From assembly GCA_027451425.1 (NCBI GenBank), contig DAIDJH010000013.1:1-13889 (forward strand): a stretch of DNA of 13,889 nucleotides, in the 5' to 3' direction. Position numbers and translations under genes: made by a program. Numbering within the stretch: the first letter of the stretch is position 1; every line of letters begins with the position of its first letter. Shown in pieces: positions 1-7,595 of the stretch. This DNA comes from Bdellovibrionales bacterium (GTDB lineage: Bacteria > Bdellovibrionota > Bdellovibrionia > Bdellovibrionales > UBA1609). The notes beneath the pieces are model-generated. The model searched no databases. It had not been told where the DNA came from and saw nothing but the letters and a program-made list of their open reading frames with translations.

Positions 1-824
1 CCGACCGCAATGTGAACGGCCAGACTTGCCCCCCAAATGGGATAGGTTTTCAACAATAAATAGGCGCCGGCGTTGACTGAAAGCGCCCCATAAAAAAGCG
101 CGCTCGAAGGGGTGGGGCCCTCCATCGCTCGCACGATCCAAAAGCTGAAGGGGAACTGCGCGGATTTACCGGCGGCAGCAAGCAAAAGCAGAAAGCCGGT
201 GCTTGTGTGCAACGTGGTCTTTTCTAAAAACGCGCTCAAGAAAAGTCCGATATCAGCGACGCGATAAATAGAAAATATTTTAAGCGCGTTTCGCACGGGG
301 GTTCGTCGCTCGTGATAAAATGCGATAAGTAGAAACGACGCGAGGCCCACCATTTCCCAACCAAAAAATAAGAGATCGAGATGACTCGCCAGTGTGAGCA
401 GCGCCATCGCCCCTTGAAACATGAGGACAACCGCAAAAAATCGACGAAAGCCCGGCTCGCGGTGCATGTAATTACGACTGAAGCGAATCACCATACCCGA
501 GGTGAACTCGACGAGAAATAAGAATGCGGCGGCCGCGGCGGTCATTGATAGTCCCGCATCGAAACGATAGTCGCCAATGTGTACAAGCGGAATTTCGGGG
601 GTGACAATTGCTGAGCCTACGGTGCCCCCACGAGAAATGCGCACGATGAACCACGTTCCAATCCCGATTATGGCGCACACGGTGGAGAAAAAAGTGGCAA
701 GAGCCGCGATTCGGGCAATATTCTTTTCGGATAGTGTGGGCAAAGATGCGATTACGGCGGCGCCCAACAGTGGCGTTAGAATGACAAAAAGTAAAATGAT
801 CGAAATTGTGGGAGAAGCAATCAT
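1..824 (-). CDS. dabB: DabB, proton-conducting membrane subunit of inorganic carbon transporter (partial, 3' end outside window)
   Basis: I translated this frame by hand; it is open from an ATG at 824 to the window edge, giving 274 residues. It is a hydrophobic NuoL/MrpA-type antiporter protein. Family landmarks are GWEMVGLASFLL (about 155-166, with the conserved Glu157), GKSAQFP with Lys220, and MEGPTPSSALFYGALSV (about 234-250). The YGALSV wording after GPTPSSAL fits the subfamily paired with DUF2309 proteins better than true NuoL. Family knowledge: DabB anchors DabA in the inner membrane and is thought to couple proton flow to CO2 hydration. The start overlaps the dabA stop as ATGA and only a weak AGG lies upstream, so translation is probably coupled to dabA. 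Asn251 sits where I recall a His in relatives. About half of the protein is missing because the window ends. Confidence 0.88.
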   Translation of the reverse strand, partial: MIASPTISIILLFVILTPLLGAAVIASLPTLSEKNIARIAALATFFSTVCAIIGIGTWFIVRISRGGTVGSAIVTPEIPLVHIGDYRFDAGLSMTAAAAAFLFLVEFTSGMVIRFSRNYMHREPGFRRFFAVVLMFQGAMALLTLASHLDLLFFGWEMVGLASFLLIAFYHERRTPVRNALKIFSIYRVADIGLFLSAFLEKTTLHTSTGFLLLLAAAGKSAQFPFSFWIVRAMEGPTPSSALFYGALSVNAGAYLLLKTYPIWGASLAVHIAV

Positions 825-3448
825 AGGTGTTTCAACCTGCCCGCTGGTAAATTAAGTCGACTGGCGCTCGCCGCTTCAAGAGAGTTTCGCCAGACTTTAT
901 TCGGCGGCTTTAAATTATTTATTTTTTGTAATTCGCCATTCAAATAGAGATAAACGTCTTTCGTGTCGGGTTCGATGCATGCGAAACGAACCCACTCATT
1001 TTCAATCCACTCGAAAATTTTTGGATCACGGCGGGCTGCCGCGAGCGCTACGGCAGCATTTTGTTCAACAAGAAGCAGAAGTCTGACCGGATCGTGGATC
1101 TCCGTCATTTGGGTAGGCAGTCCCGTCAAGAGATCGCCTTCGATCCCGTTGGTGAGGCCGATAAGCCCATTTACATTGTGGGAGAGTTTTGAACCCGCTC
1201 CATAAACCGTCGGGTTGACGCGTGAAAAATAATATTCAAGATTTATGCCCGCGCAAACGGGAATTGCCGCGTTGAACATTCGGGTCAACTCTTCGCCGGT
1301 TGAATCCGTCAGCGGATCGTACGAACTCAAGAAGGCCCGGCGATCGAGAAAAATATCTTCGGTGAGATTGCGGCGGCCAATGATACACGCGGCATTTGTC
1401 GCATGATTGTATTCAGGGCGTGGTTCAAAAAGCGAAATGGCGCGAGTTTTCACTTCGACGAGCGCGTGCTCGGCAGAAATATCATTGGGCACAGTTTCGA
1501 ACCGCCGGCATCTTTCGACAGCGTTGCGAGCTAAAGCATGCTCCATGTTGTCGCGAAAAACTTCAAACGAAATCCGCATGCCTTCGGGGATTTTATCAAT
1601 ATCGTAGTAGGTCACTTCATCTCGAGATGTGTCGTGTAAAGCGCCAATGAACCATGTGGTCGCGGGGATTTCAATCCCCTCGCGCTGGAGAAGTTCGCGC
1701 ACTTCACGCATGTTCGCGGCTTCGGCAAAGGCTCTTGCATTCGGCGCGCCCATTCGCCCCGAGCACGCGCCGCAGTTGTACGCCGCAAAATAGGGGTTGT
1801 TTACACTACTTGACCCGTGACCGAAGAATACGACAATGGCCGGCCATTTTTTTTCAGACCCGCTTGCTCCATGTGCCAGCGAAGCCGCTCCGGATGAATG
1901 CAAAAGATTTTTCACGCGATCGGCGAGCTCTGAAATGGAGTAGCCGACCCAAAGGCCGTCACGCTTGTAGTCGTCGCTTTGGCGCGATAAGCGAAGGCGC
2001 GCGGTCGGAGTTATTGTGCTGAGCGGTTCAACAGCCACTCGATTCAATGATGGTTTGAAAACGCTTGCCGCTAGTCGTAGAGCCGCGCCCAACCCGAGCG
2101 CGTGCGACAATATCCAGCCACGAAAAAATGTATTCGATTCCGGCTCAAGCGGAAAAATTTTTCTCCACCAAGTGGGGACGCGAACCCGTGGCCAGCGTGT
2201 CGCGGATTTTTCACCAGGCTTCGCGCTGACTTCTTCGATAATGAGATGCTTGGGAGTAATCAGCACTGGACAGTGCTTTCCAGGAACCGTGTCGTTCGCA
2301 CCTTGATACATGAAGTCCAAGCCGAAAAAGCCGGCGGTTGCGAATGTTTCGATTCGTGGGTTGACCTCCTCGAGGTGGCGGCGAAGTGAGCACTCGCGGT
2401 CGTCGATGCAAAAAAACGCCCACGCATCATGATTTTCGCGTACACCGGGGGATGTGGAATTGGTAGAAACTGCGACTCCGCCTAAAACATTTTCGTAATA
2501 ACTCCACTCAAATGCTTCTTGCCAAATTTGCAAGTGAAAATCTTGATCCGTGAAAGCGGGTATGGCGTCCGGTTTCAATGGTTGTATTGAAAAATTTGGC
2601 GTTGAGATATCGAGAGGCTTGAAATCTGGGCCGAGATGTCGTTCGAGCGCCGCAACTTCAATGACGAGGGCAATGGCGACGTAATCTAGAAGGCGGATGG
2701 CTCTGGGGCTTAAGAGCGAGCGGCTGTGCATTTCACATTCTGATACGAGACCTGCCCAGCCGGGCTGCGCGAGCAGCATTTCAAGAATGTACGTTTCAAA
2801 AAGTTTCTCATCAGAGACGAGTCGTTTGAGCGCTTCGATTGCGGCATCTTTTGCGGGTAGAGAAAGAAGTTTTTTGGCGGCTGGCGAATTGAGCGGTTTA
2901 AGTGGCAGCCAACTTTTTTGCACGAGTGATGCCACGGCATTGAAAAAATCAAGTTGATCCGCGCCGGGGAGTCTCCAAGTTGAAAGCCCTTGGTCGAGAT
3001 AACCGCCGATCAACCGAAACAGTGGAGGGTGAACTAAACGATTGAGTGAAACGGCGCCAGGATTAGGCCGGTCAAGTTCAGCTTGCCAACGTTCGCGAAG
3101 GCGGCCTGCGCCAGCTTCTGGGCGCGGGCTCTGCATAAATTCCGTAGAAAATAAGTTTTGTTTTATTTTGGCGCGCCTGTCGATGTCGGTCACAGTATAG
3201 GCCAGCACGCGGGCAATCGCGGAGTCGGTTATCAATCCCGCACGGTAATTTTTGAGATAAAACGAAAAGGGCATGTAGGCGTTAGCGCCGTAGAGTTGGG
3301 CGGCGGCCCGAACAGCGTCGTGAAATTTCAGATGTTGAAAGGCGTGAAGAGTGTTGTGGTGAACGAAGTCTTTAATGGGGCCCTGCTGGGGGAGCCAGTG
3401 CCTCACGTGATTGAGGCACTCGTCGATATTAAATTTTACTGGGTCCAT
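821..3448 (-). CDS. dabA: DabA (DUF2309), carbonic-anhydrase-like subunit of inorganic carbon transporter
   Basis: The 875-residue protein belongs to DUF2309 (Pfam), now called DabA. It has a beta-carbonic-anhydrase-like zinc site and is thought to hydrate CO2 to bicarbonate unidirectionally when bound to the membrane protein DabB. The predicted zinc and catalytic residues are all visible: Cys347 and Asp349 in FFCIDDRECSLRRH, His544 in VVFFGHGSSS, and Cys559 in AAYNCGACSG. The 15-residue spacing from His to Cys matches the characterised Halothiobacillus protein (from memory C351, D353, H524, C539). The N-terminal KDFVHHNTLHAFQHL motif (27-41) is also typical. Length is slightly above the usual 800-850. 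The ATG start has a modest AAGG about 5 bases upstream. The stop overlaps the dabB start. The pair supplies bicarbonate to carboxylases; whether this organism fixes CO2 cannot be seen here. Confidence 0.93.
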   Translation of the reverse strand: MDPVKFNIDECLNHVRHWLPQQGPIKDFVHHNTLHAFQHLKFHDAVRAAAQLYGANAYMPFSFYLKNYRAGLITDSAIARVLAYTVTDIDRRAKIKQNLFSTEFMQSPRPEAGAGRLRERWQAELDRPNPGAVSLNRLVHPPLFRLIGGYLDQGLSTWRLPGADQLDFFNAVASLVQKSWLPLKPLNSPAAKKLLSLPAKDAAIEALKRLVSDEKLFETYILEMLLAQPGWAGLVSECEMHSRSLLSPRAIRLLDYVAIALVIEVAALERHLGPDFKPLDISTPNFSIQPLKPDAIPAFTDQDFHLQIWQEAFEWSYYENVLGGVAVSTNSTSPGVRENHDAWAFFCIDDRECSLRRHLEEVNPRIETFATAGFFGLDFMYQGANDTVPGKHCPVLITPKHLIIEEVSAKPGEKSATRWPRVRVPTWWRKIFPLEPESNTFFRGWILSHALGLGAALRLAASVFKPSLNRVAVEPLSTITPTARLRLSRQSDDYKRDGLWVGYSISELADRVKNLLHSSGAASLAHGASGSEKKWPAIVVFFGHGSSSVNNPYFAAYNCGACSGRMGAPNARAFAEAANMREVRELLQREGIEIPATTWFIGALHDTSRDEVTYYDIDKIPEGMRISFEVFRDNMEHALARNAVERCRRFETVPNDISAEHALVEVKTRAISLFEPRPEYNHATNAACIIGRRNLTEDIFLDRRAFLSSYDPLTDSTGEELTRMFNAAIPVCAGINLEYYFSRVNPTVYGAGSKLSHNVNGLIGLTNGIEGDLLTGLPTQMTEIHDPVRLLLLVEQNAAVALAAARRDPKIFEWIENEWVRFACIEPDTKDVYLYLNGELQKINNLKPPNKVWRNSLEAASASRLNLPAGRLKHL

Positions 3449-3483
3449 ACGCCCTTACTTAGATCGTCAATGACTTCGCAGAC

Positions 3484-3512
3484 TTTTTACGTAAGCGACG
3501 ACGGCATGACAA
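3484..3512 (-). promoter_or_regulatory. predicted sigma70-type promoter for dabAB
   Basis: Read on the minus strand there is a TTGTCA -35 box (3507-3512), a 17-base spacer, and a TAAAAA -10 box (3484-3489). It lies 36 bases before the dabA ATG. The -35 box matches the consensus at five of six bases and the -10 box at four of six. It was found by eye only. Confidence 0.4.
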
Positions 3513-3531
3513 TCACTATCTGTGAATTGAG

Positions 3532-3574
3532 AAAAACCCACCGTGGCCACGTTTGACAAGTCATGGGTGGCCAC
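3532..3574 (-). terminator. possible terminator after the cytochrome gene
   Basis: The 8-base self-complementary word GTGGCCAC occurs twice (3567-3574 and 3543-3550), so the two copies can pair as a stem around a 16-base loop. Read on the minus strand, GGTGGG and then five T (3532-3536) follow. An alternative stem pairs CCACCC with GGTGGG directly before the T run. It sits 10 bases after the cytochrome stop and just upstream of the predicted dabA promoter, which is where a terminator would be expected. Confidence 0.4.
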
Positions 3575-3584
3575 AAATTGGCTT

Positions 3585-4868
3585 TTACAGTAAGAACCTT
3601 AGATCAAGTCCGAAATCATTGGTTCGCCCTTGCGGGAAGTAAACTCCGCCTGATCCGTCTGGAGCGTCAGACAATGCGGACACAAGCGTATTGTAGTGGA
3701 AAATAAGGATGCGATTGCCGAAGGGCATACTCACTTGCAATGAGCCTCCGGTCGCGCTTTGGGCTGAGTTAAAGTAAAACTTATCCGCCCGAGCCGCTAA
3801 CACTAGGTGTGGCGTCGCATAATAGAAGGCTCCAAGAAAACCACCTTGGCTACTGAAAGTGCCGGTCGGCGTCGTCGACGCTGTGACGTACTGGTTTTGT
3901 GCCCACGATGCTCCCGCTACAATGTCGAGTTTATTGGGGATTGCATATGCTGTGAGGTACAAGCGCTCTTGATTGTAGTTGTCGAGCCACGGTTGGCTAT
4001 TATCACCTAGCAGCGTCAGTGGAATTGAACCGTGATAGTAGGCGGCCGTGATTTCTCCTAAATTGCCAACGAACTGATCCAGTTGAAATTTTACGTCGCG
4101 CATGCCCTGATCGTTCTGTTTCAAGGTGGCAGCAACGAGACCGGAATTCGCTCCAGCAGCTTGACCGATGGCTTGATCCGTATAGCCGTCATAGTAACCA
4201 AAGGTGAAGTGCGATTGCTTATAGTTGACCCCAGCTTCGAAGCCCATTTCGGGCACATTCATAGCTCCTAACGGAGTCGCGATGGTGTCCTGATTCTTGT
4301 AGGGAGTGAGTATGTCCATAAGCGGGATGTTGCCGTCATCGATCCACTGGTCGGAAGCTCCGTATCCTTCGGAAGCAATCATGCCTGCGCGAAAATTGTA
4401 GAAAAGATCCGGTGTCCCATAGGCGTAGCGTACATCAGCCATTGGCATGTCCAGTCCACCGCCAGAGTTGGTTGTCGGAGTCGCATCGACCTCTGACCAC
4501 GCGCCCCAGTTGCCGAAAAATCCACCAATCAACGGCCACAGTTCTACTTCTGGGACATTGATTCCATTTTCGACTGTAGCTGTCGTGCCGCTGGCCGAGT
4601 TCGCCGCGTATTGGTATGCGACGTTGACCCCTATTGCCGAGTGGTTCGTAACTTTCATTCCCTGATCGTCGGCTTGTTCATCTCCCAACTGGCCAGGTAG
4701 GTGAAATGCCATCCGGCGGAACATGTACCCGAGTTCTGTCAGGTGGGGAGCCGCGCCGTCAGTATGGCACACGTTACATGCGAAATTGTAGCGCCTTGCA
4801 AACGCCGGTAGCGCGTGCGCATGTTTCGAAAAAAGTGTGAATGTTAAAAATACGAATAGTACAGCCAT
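3585..4868 (-). CDS. monoheme c-type cytochrome fused to a predicted outer-membrane beta-barrel
   Basis: The 427-residue protein starts with a signal peptide (about 1-19, hydrophobic core then HAHA, likely cleavage before LPAFA). A single heme motif CNVCH (31-35) follows, and then a LTELGYMFRR segment containing Met49 and Met53, candidate distal heme ligands. The remaining 350 or so residues are polar, rich in Gly, Asn, Tyr and Thr, with alternating strands such as LDIVAGASWAQNQYV and LVLAARADKFYF, and end in FGLDLRFLL, as in outer-membrane barrels. This layout matches the porin-cytochrome fusions of which Cyc2, an iron oxidase, is best known, but similar proteins without known substrate are widespread, so I do not claim iron oxidation. 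The barrel ends in Leu rather than the usual Phe. A strong GGGAGGGG lies just upstream of the ATG. The n-region of the signal lacks a positive charge, so a slightly earlier start is possible. Confidence 0.72.
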   Translation of the reverse strand: MAVLFVFLTFTLFSKHAHALPAFARRYNFACNVCHTDGAAPHLTELGYMFRRMAFHLPGQLGDEQADDQGMKVTNHSAIGVNVAYQYAANSASGTTATVENGINVPEVELWPLIGGFFGNWGAWSEVDATPTTNSGGGLDMPMADVRYAYGTPDLFYNFRAGMIASEGYGASDQWIDDGNIPLMDILTPYKNQDTIATPLGAMNVPEMGFEAGVNYKQSHFTFGYYDGYTDQAIGQAAGANSGLVAATLKQNDQGMRDVKFQLDQFVGNLGEITAAYYHGSIPLTLLGDNSQPWLDNYNQERLYLTAYAIPNKLDIVAGASWAQNQYVTASTTPTGTFSSQGGFLGAFYYATPHLVLAARADKFYFNSAQSATGGSLQVSMPFGNRILIFHYNTLVSALSDAPDGSGGVYFPQGRTNDFGLDLRFLL

Positions 4869-4963
4869 TGATGTCCCCTCCCTCAGTTCTTGATGTGTCT
4901 CACTTTGGTCTAGTATTGAGTCAGTTTATTTTGTTTACTTTTCAGTAATGCAATTTTGAGACC

Positions 4964-4992
4964 ATAAAAAATAGTGAATGATTTCGTGTCAA
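4964..4992 (-). promoter_or_regulatory. predicted sigma70-type promoter for the cytochrome-barrel gene
   Basis: On the minus strand a perfect TTGACA (4987-4992) is followed after 17 bases by TTTTAT (4964-4969), four of six matches to the -10 consensus. It would leave an AT-rich leader of about 90 bases before the start codon. The rest of the 4869-5140 gap holds only the stem-loop at 5091-5128. Confidence 0.4.
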
Positions 4993-5090
4993 ACTTCAAA
5001 TGTTCAGTGACTAAATGACGCATACGAGAGACGAACTGACTCGCTCATGTAAGTGGACTCTAAGTGAAGTTGGCCTAGACCTTCATAGGG

Positions 5091-5128
5091 TATCAATCTC
5101 CGCCGGTTGCGACAGGCGGAGGTTGATA
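5091..5128 (-). terminator. long stem-loop after the glutathione S-transferase gene
   Basis: Arms 5091-5104 and 5115-5128 form a 14-base stem around a 10-base loop, with CTCCGCC pairing to GGCGGAG at its core. There is one imperfect position, which is a G-U wobble if read on the plus strand and an A-C mismatch on the minus strand. It lies 12 bases past the GST stop. No T run follows on either strand, so it may be a 3'-end protecting structure rather than an intrinsic terminator. Confidence 0.35.
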
Positions 5129-5140
5129 GAAGTTCTGTGA

Positions 5141-5749
5141 CTATTTAGTCAAGCCTTCGGCTTTCAATGCTGATTGCACGGCGGGCAAGTTCGTGACTTT
5201 TTCAACATAACCCATCAGGTTCGGCCATTTGGTGAGATCGAATTTGACAGCGCGCGACCAGTTCAAAACGGTGAACAGGTATGCGTCGCAAACCGTAAAG
5301 TGCGAACCCATTAAAAATTGACCGGGTTTCAATTGCTGGTTGAGCCATTCCACCCGATTCGTAAGCCGTTCAGTCGCGGTCTTCTTTGTGGCTTCGGGCA
5401 GATCTTTGTTCCAAAGCGGGCTGTAGTTTTTGTGAATTTCAGTGGCGATAAAATTGAGCCATTCTTGAGCGCGGTAGCGATCCCATGTTCCAGCTTTGGG
5501 GATTAGATTTTTCTCCGAAGCTTGATCGGCGATGTATTGTAGAATCACGGCGCCTTCGGTGAGAAAGTGACCGTCATTGGTTTCAAGACAAGGGACATAA
5601 CCTTTCGGATTGATTTTTGAATAGTCTTTACCCGATTTTGTCTTCTTTGCTTTTGTGTCAACTTGTTCGACTTCAAATTTTACCCCTGATGCGAAAAGTG
5701 CGACGTGCGAAGCGAGAGAACATGACCCGGGAGAGTAGTACAGTTTCAT
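5141..5749 (-). CDS. gst: glutathione S-transferase, beta class
   Basis: This cytoplasmic enzyme transfers glutathione to electrophiles or reduces disulfides. The open frame extends to 5812, but I place the start at the internal ATG (5749). From there the protein begins MKLYYSPGSCSLASH, exactly as bacterial beta-class GSTs do, an AAAGGGG ribosome site sits about 7 bases upstream, and the length of 202 residues is normal. The thioredoxin-like N-terminal domain shows Cys10, the beta-class catalytic cysteine, the cis-proline in VPCL (Pro53), and the glutathione-binding LTEG (63-66). The helical C-terminal domain carries IATEIHKNYSPL with His106, conserved in this class, and FTVCDAYLFTVLNW. No partner gene is near, so the substrate cannot be inferred. 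Resemblance to E. coli GstA is strong throughout. Confidence 0.93.
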   Translation of the reverse strand: MKLYYSPGSCSLASHVALFASGVKFEVEQVDTKAKKTKSGKDYSKINPKGYVPCLETNDGHFLTEGAVILQYIADQASEKNLIPKAGTWDRYRAQEWLNFIATEIHKNYSPLWNKDLPEATKKTATERLTNRVEWLNQQLKPGQFLMGSHFTVCDAYLFTVLNWSRAVKFDLTKWPNLMGYVEKVTNLPAVQSALKAEGLTK

Positions 5750-5905
5750 AGCGAACCCCTTTCGGTTTTGTTGTTGAAGCTCGATGCTGAAACTCCACAA
5801 TAAATTCCTCAAGTCCTGCTGTAGTGCGGCTGGCGATTCATTCGTCTACGCGATAATTTTTTTGTTAGATGACTTTGAATAACGCTAACCGGCGCTTAAA
5901 CACGG

Positions 5906-5924
5906 AGTGGCAACGTTTGCCACT
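5906..5924. other. perfect hairpin between the GST and DUF1566-type genes
   Basis: AGTGGCAA (5906-5913) and TTGCCACT (5917-5924) form a perfect 8-base stem with a three-base CGT loop. It lies downstream of the DUF1566-type gene on the minus strand and upstream of gst. No T run follows it. It could stabilise a 3' end or bind a regulator. Confidence 0.4.
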
Positions 5925-5939
5925 TGACTCGAGTAAATC

Positions 5940-5967
5940 AAAAAATATTTTTCGTCATCGATGACGA
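5940..5967 (-). terminator. palindrome plus AT tract, possible terminator of the DUF1566-type gene
   Basis: TCGTCATCGATGACGA (5952-5967) is a perfect 16-base palindrome 31 bases past the stop at 5999. Read on the minus strand, five A, then TA and a run of T follow. The T run is offset from the stem, so termination is uncertain. The heptamer ATGACGA recurs in the palindrome at 7658-7675. Confidence 0.35.
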
Positions 5968-5998
5968 GGCTCGTAAAAATCCCGGTCGCGCGGTACGC

Positions 5999-6580
5999 CT
6001 AGCGGCCCACGCAACGGACTGCAAAAGCGGCGTTGCCATGGCTGTAAGAGTCAACGCTGCCGCCGAAGCCGTAGAATAACCACGAACTGTAGCGGTAGTA
6101 GGAATGGTCCGATGTGGACCAAAAATCATGATTTGCCAACCCTGGTAATATCTCAGTTTTTCCGTCGGCCAAATAGGGGCTACTGTCAAAACCTGCACCT
6201 TGACCAAGATACATCGCTAATTGTTCAAACTCTTCTCCTGTCGGTAGCTGTGCGCCGATCGATCTGCAATACTTTTCGGCGTCTTGCTCGTTCATATATT
6301 TTATATTGCCCTCACGAGTTTTCACAACACTACCCCAGATCAAGCCCGACGGATCTTTGTAAGCTTCTCCAAGCGCGGGATTTGATGTGTCACGGGTAAA
6401 GACAGCTCCAGTAATTGAAACTCTTTGGATTTCACTTCCGCCAGTCAAATTTTGCAAATTCAATTGGGCCTGCGATATAACACCTAGACAATCTTGAGCT
6501 GTGCTGCACGTCGACTGTTGAGCAAACGCCACCGGAGTCACTATTAAAATAGCGTATAAAACCACTAGTGATTGGCGCAT
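5999..6580 (-). CDS. secreted DUF1566-type (C-type-lectin-like) protein
   Basis: The protein has 193 residues from the preferred start. Two ATGs compete. GAGGAG touches the first (6586) but lies 6 bases before the second (6580), so the second, giving MRQSLVVLYAILIV, is favoured. A signal peptide ends at VAFA before QQS, so the product is exported. The C-terminal half has the wording of the DUF1566/Fib_succ_major group: SGLIWGSVV, then AEKYCRSIGAQLPTGEEFEQL, then DFWSTSDH, and a closing GNAAFAVRCVGR. In this fold family these mark a lectin-like domain whose ligands are mostly unknown. Cysteines near QDC, in KYC and in VRC could form disulfides in the periplasm. Function is unknown. It is flanked by terminator-like structures and appears to be a single-gene unit. 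Confidence 0.78.
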   Translation of the reverse strand: MRQSLVVLYAILIVTPVAFAQQSTCSTAQDCLGVISQAQLNLQNLTGGSEIQRVSITGAVFTRDTSNPALGEAYKDPSGLIWGSVVKTREGNIKYMNEQDAEKYCRSIGAQLPTGEEFEQLAMYLGQGAGFDSSPYLADGKTEILPGLANHDFWSTSDHSYYRYSSWLFYGFGGSVDSYSHGNAAFAVRCVGR

Positions 6581-6654
6581 GACCATCTCCTCAAAGTTTA
6601 GGTTTCAGTGCTTCGTTGTTTTACCGTGCAAAACTTGATCCCTTATTTAGGCCA

Positions 6655-6682
6655 TTGACGTGGTTTAATTGCTATTTTTACT
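6655..6682 (+). promoter_or_regulatory. weak candidate plus-strand promoter
   Basis: TTGACG (6655-6660), a 16-base spacer and TTTACT (6677-6682) precede the plus-strand open frame at 6710. Each box has clear but imperfect consensus matches. The rest of the AT-rich gap from 6587 to 6709 shows nothing else. Confidence 0.25.
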
Positions 6683-6709
6683 GGTTGGTACCGAACGACC
6701 TGGCGATTT

Positions 6710-7006
6710 TTGACATATTTTAACAAAAATTGTCACGGGTCGGTCGGTACTGGTGCGCAAAGCGAACAAGTAGGCGAACCGCTGTCTACGCGTTTATTTG
6801 GGGCTGATCCTGTTATTGCCACCGAGTTTGAAATTGTGCCAGAGCCGAAGGCGTTGATGGCGGCTGATCTCCGCGCCTTTGTCGCCCGGCATGGTGGATT
6901 TGCGCCAGCAGCGCGGGCGATTGGAGCGAGCGAGGGATTGGTCCGGCAGAAAGCTCAAGAAAAGCGATATCAGCGCCTAGGCCGCATGCGGGGTAATCTT
7001 GATTGA
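6710..7006 (+). CDS. uncharacterised short open frame with helix-turn-helix-like C terminus, possible gene fragment
   Basis: The frame encodes 98 residues if the TTG at 6710 is used. A better-supported start may be ATG at 6857, which has GAAGG close upstream and would give 49 residues. The segment ADLRAFVARHGGFAPAARAI followed by GASEGLVRQKA resembles the Fis-type or similar DNA-binding helix-turn-helix (two helices separated by a short turn). The upstream part, ending ATEFEIVPEPKAL, also looks protein-like, so this could be the end of a larger gene cut by a rearrangement. It converges with and overlaps the antitoxin gene by 30 bases at the 3' ends. A possible att repeat (6749-6758) lies inside the frame, which weakens the TTG start. 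I do not recognise a family. Confidence 0.3.
   Translation: MTYFNKNCHGSVGTGAQSEQVGEPLSTRLFGADPVIATEFEIVPEPKALMAADLRAFVARHGGFAPAARAIGASEGLVRQKAQEKRYQRLGRMRGNLD
6749..6758. repeat. 10-base copy of the tRNA-Leu 3' end (candidate att remnant)
   Basis: ACTGGTGCGC here is identical to 7952-7961, which spans the CCA, discriminator and first acceptor-stem bases of the tRNA-Leu gene, in the same orientation. The two copies enclose the helix-turn-helix frame and the toxin-antitoxin pair. It is short and could be chance. No integrase gene is present. Confidence 0.3.
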
Positions 7007-7270
7007 AACCTCAAGCGCCATAGCGACTTTACATAGAAAATCGAAGCTCACTTCGCTAACCTGGCCGGATTCCATGCGCGCAATCGCCGGCTGTTTGCTG
7101 TCGACCTTCTCTGCGAGCTCCGCTTGGGACAACCCTCTTTGCTCGCGAACCTTGCGGAGCTTTTCGATCACTTTCTTTTTCTGCCGAATCAATTCTATCT
7201 CGAGGTCGCTCAAACCGAGAGCGCGACCAAACTCTTCGGCAGTCTTATATTTATGAACTTTTGCTTTCAT
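6977..7270 (-). CDS. HigA-type antitoxin, XRE-family helix-turn-helix
   Basis: This 97-residue cytoplasmic DNA-binding protein should neutralise the adjacent toxin and repress their shared promoter. The XRE helix-turn-helix covers about residues 34-70, with REQRGLSQAELAEKV, then SKQPAIARMESG, the typical recognition-helix wording. The N-terminal section (AEEFGRALGLSDLEIELI) precedes the HTH, as in the HigA antitoxins that pair with Gp49-like toxins. An AAGGAG lies 9 bases before the ATG. The start overlaps the toxin stop as ATGA. Antitoxin placed second is the higBA order, opposite to most toxin-antitoxin loci. The 3' end overlaps the convergent frame ending at 7006. Confidence 0.87.
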   Translation of the reverse strand: MKAKVHKYKTAEEFGRALGLSDLEIELIRQKKKVIEKLRKVREQRGLSQAELAEKVDSKQPAIARMESGQVSEVSFDFLCKVAMALEVSIKITPHAA

Positions 7271-7587
7271 ATGCCTAAACTCCTTATTCTCGCTTTTATC
7301 AACTCGGTCGTTCGCCGGTCGGTCTTTTCAGTTTTCTTCTGAGTTGAGTGCAAAACATAAATCGCGCGGCCAACACGAATCACATAAAACACTCGATATT
7401 CGCCAGCACGGCTGGATAATCGAAGTTCGTGCAGCCCTTTAGCAATCGACGGGAGCGGCCTCGATATCGGTAGGCTCAAGTTTTTCCCCGCCGCTAAATC
7501 GTCAAATAGCGCGAACACGTCCTGTATCACATCTTTGGGCGCCTCTTTCAACTCACGTTCAGCTTGCTTGAGAACAATCAATTCCAC
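7267..7587 (-). CDS. HigB/RelE-type toxin (Gp49-like, DUF891)
   Basis: The 106-residue protein matches the phage-derived Gp49-like branch of the RelE/HigB superfamily, ribosome-dependent mRNA interferases. Typical wording is KGLHELRLSSRAGEYRVFYV (about 70-89), then IYVLHSTQKKTEKT, a basic stretch near the C terminus that in the family contacts mRNA and the ribosome. Length is normal. The start is a GTG at 7587 with no ribosome site. The -10 box of the likely promoter is only 8 bases upstream, so the mRNA may be leaderless. The toxin stop and antitoxin start overlap. No sign of frameshift or loss of key residues; it appears intact. Confidence 0.87.
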   Translation of the reverse strand: MELIVLKQAERELKEAPKDVIQDVFALFDDLAAGKNLSLPISRPLPSIAKGLHELRLSSRAGEYRVFYVIRVGRAIYVLHSTQKKTEKTDRRTTELIKARIRSLGI

Positions 7588-7595
7588 GGTTCTAA

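Noticed and set aside
3158..3556. Plus-strand frame of 132 residues across the dabA 5' end
   Set aside because: It is the shadow of dabA on the opposite strand; the DabA frame is unambiguous.
5750..5812. N-terminal extension of the glutathione S-transferase frame to 5812
   Set aside because: The extra 21 residues lie before the universal family start MKLYYSPGSC, and a good ribosome site precedes the internal ATG at 5749.
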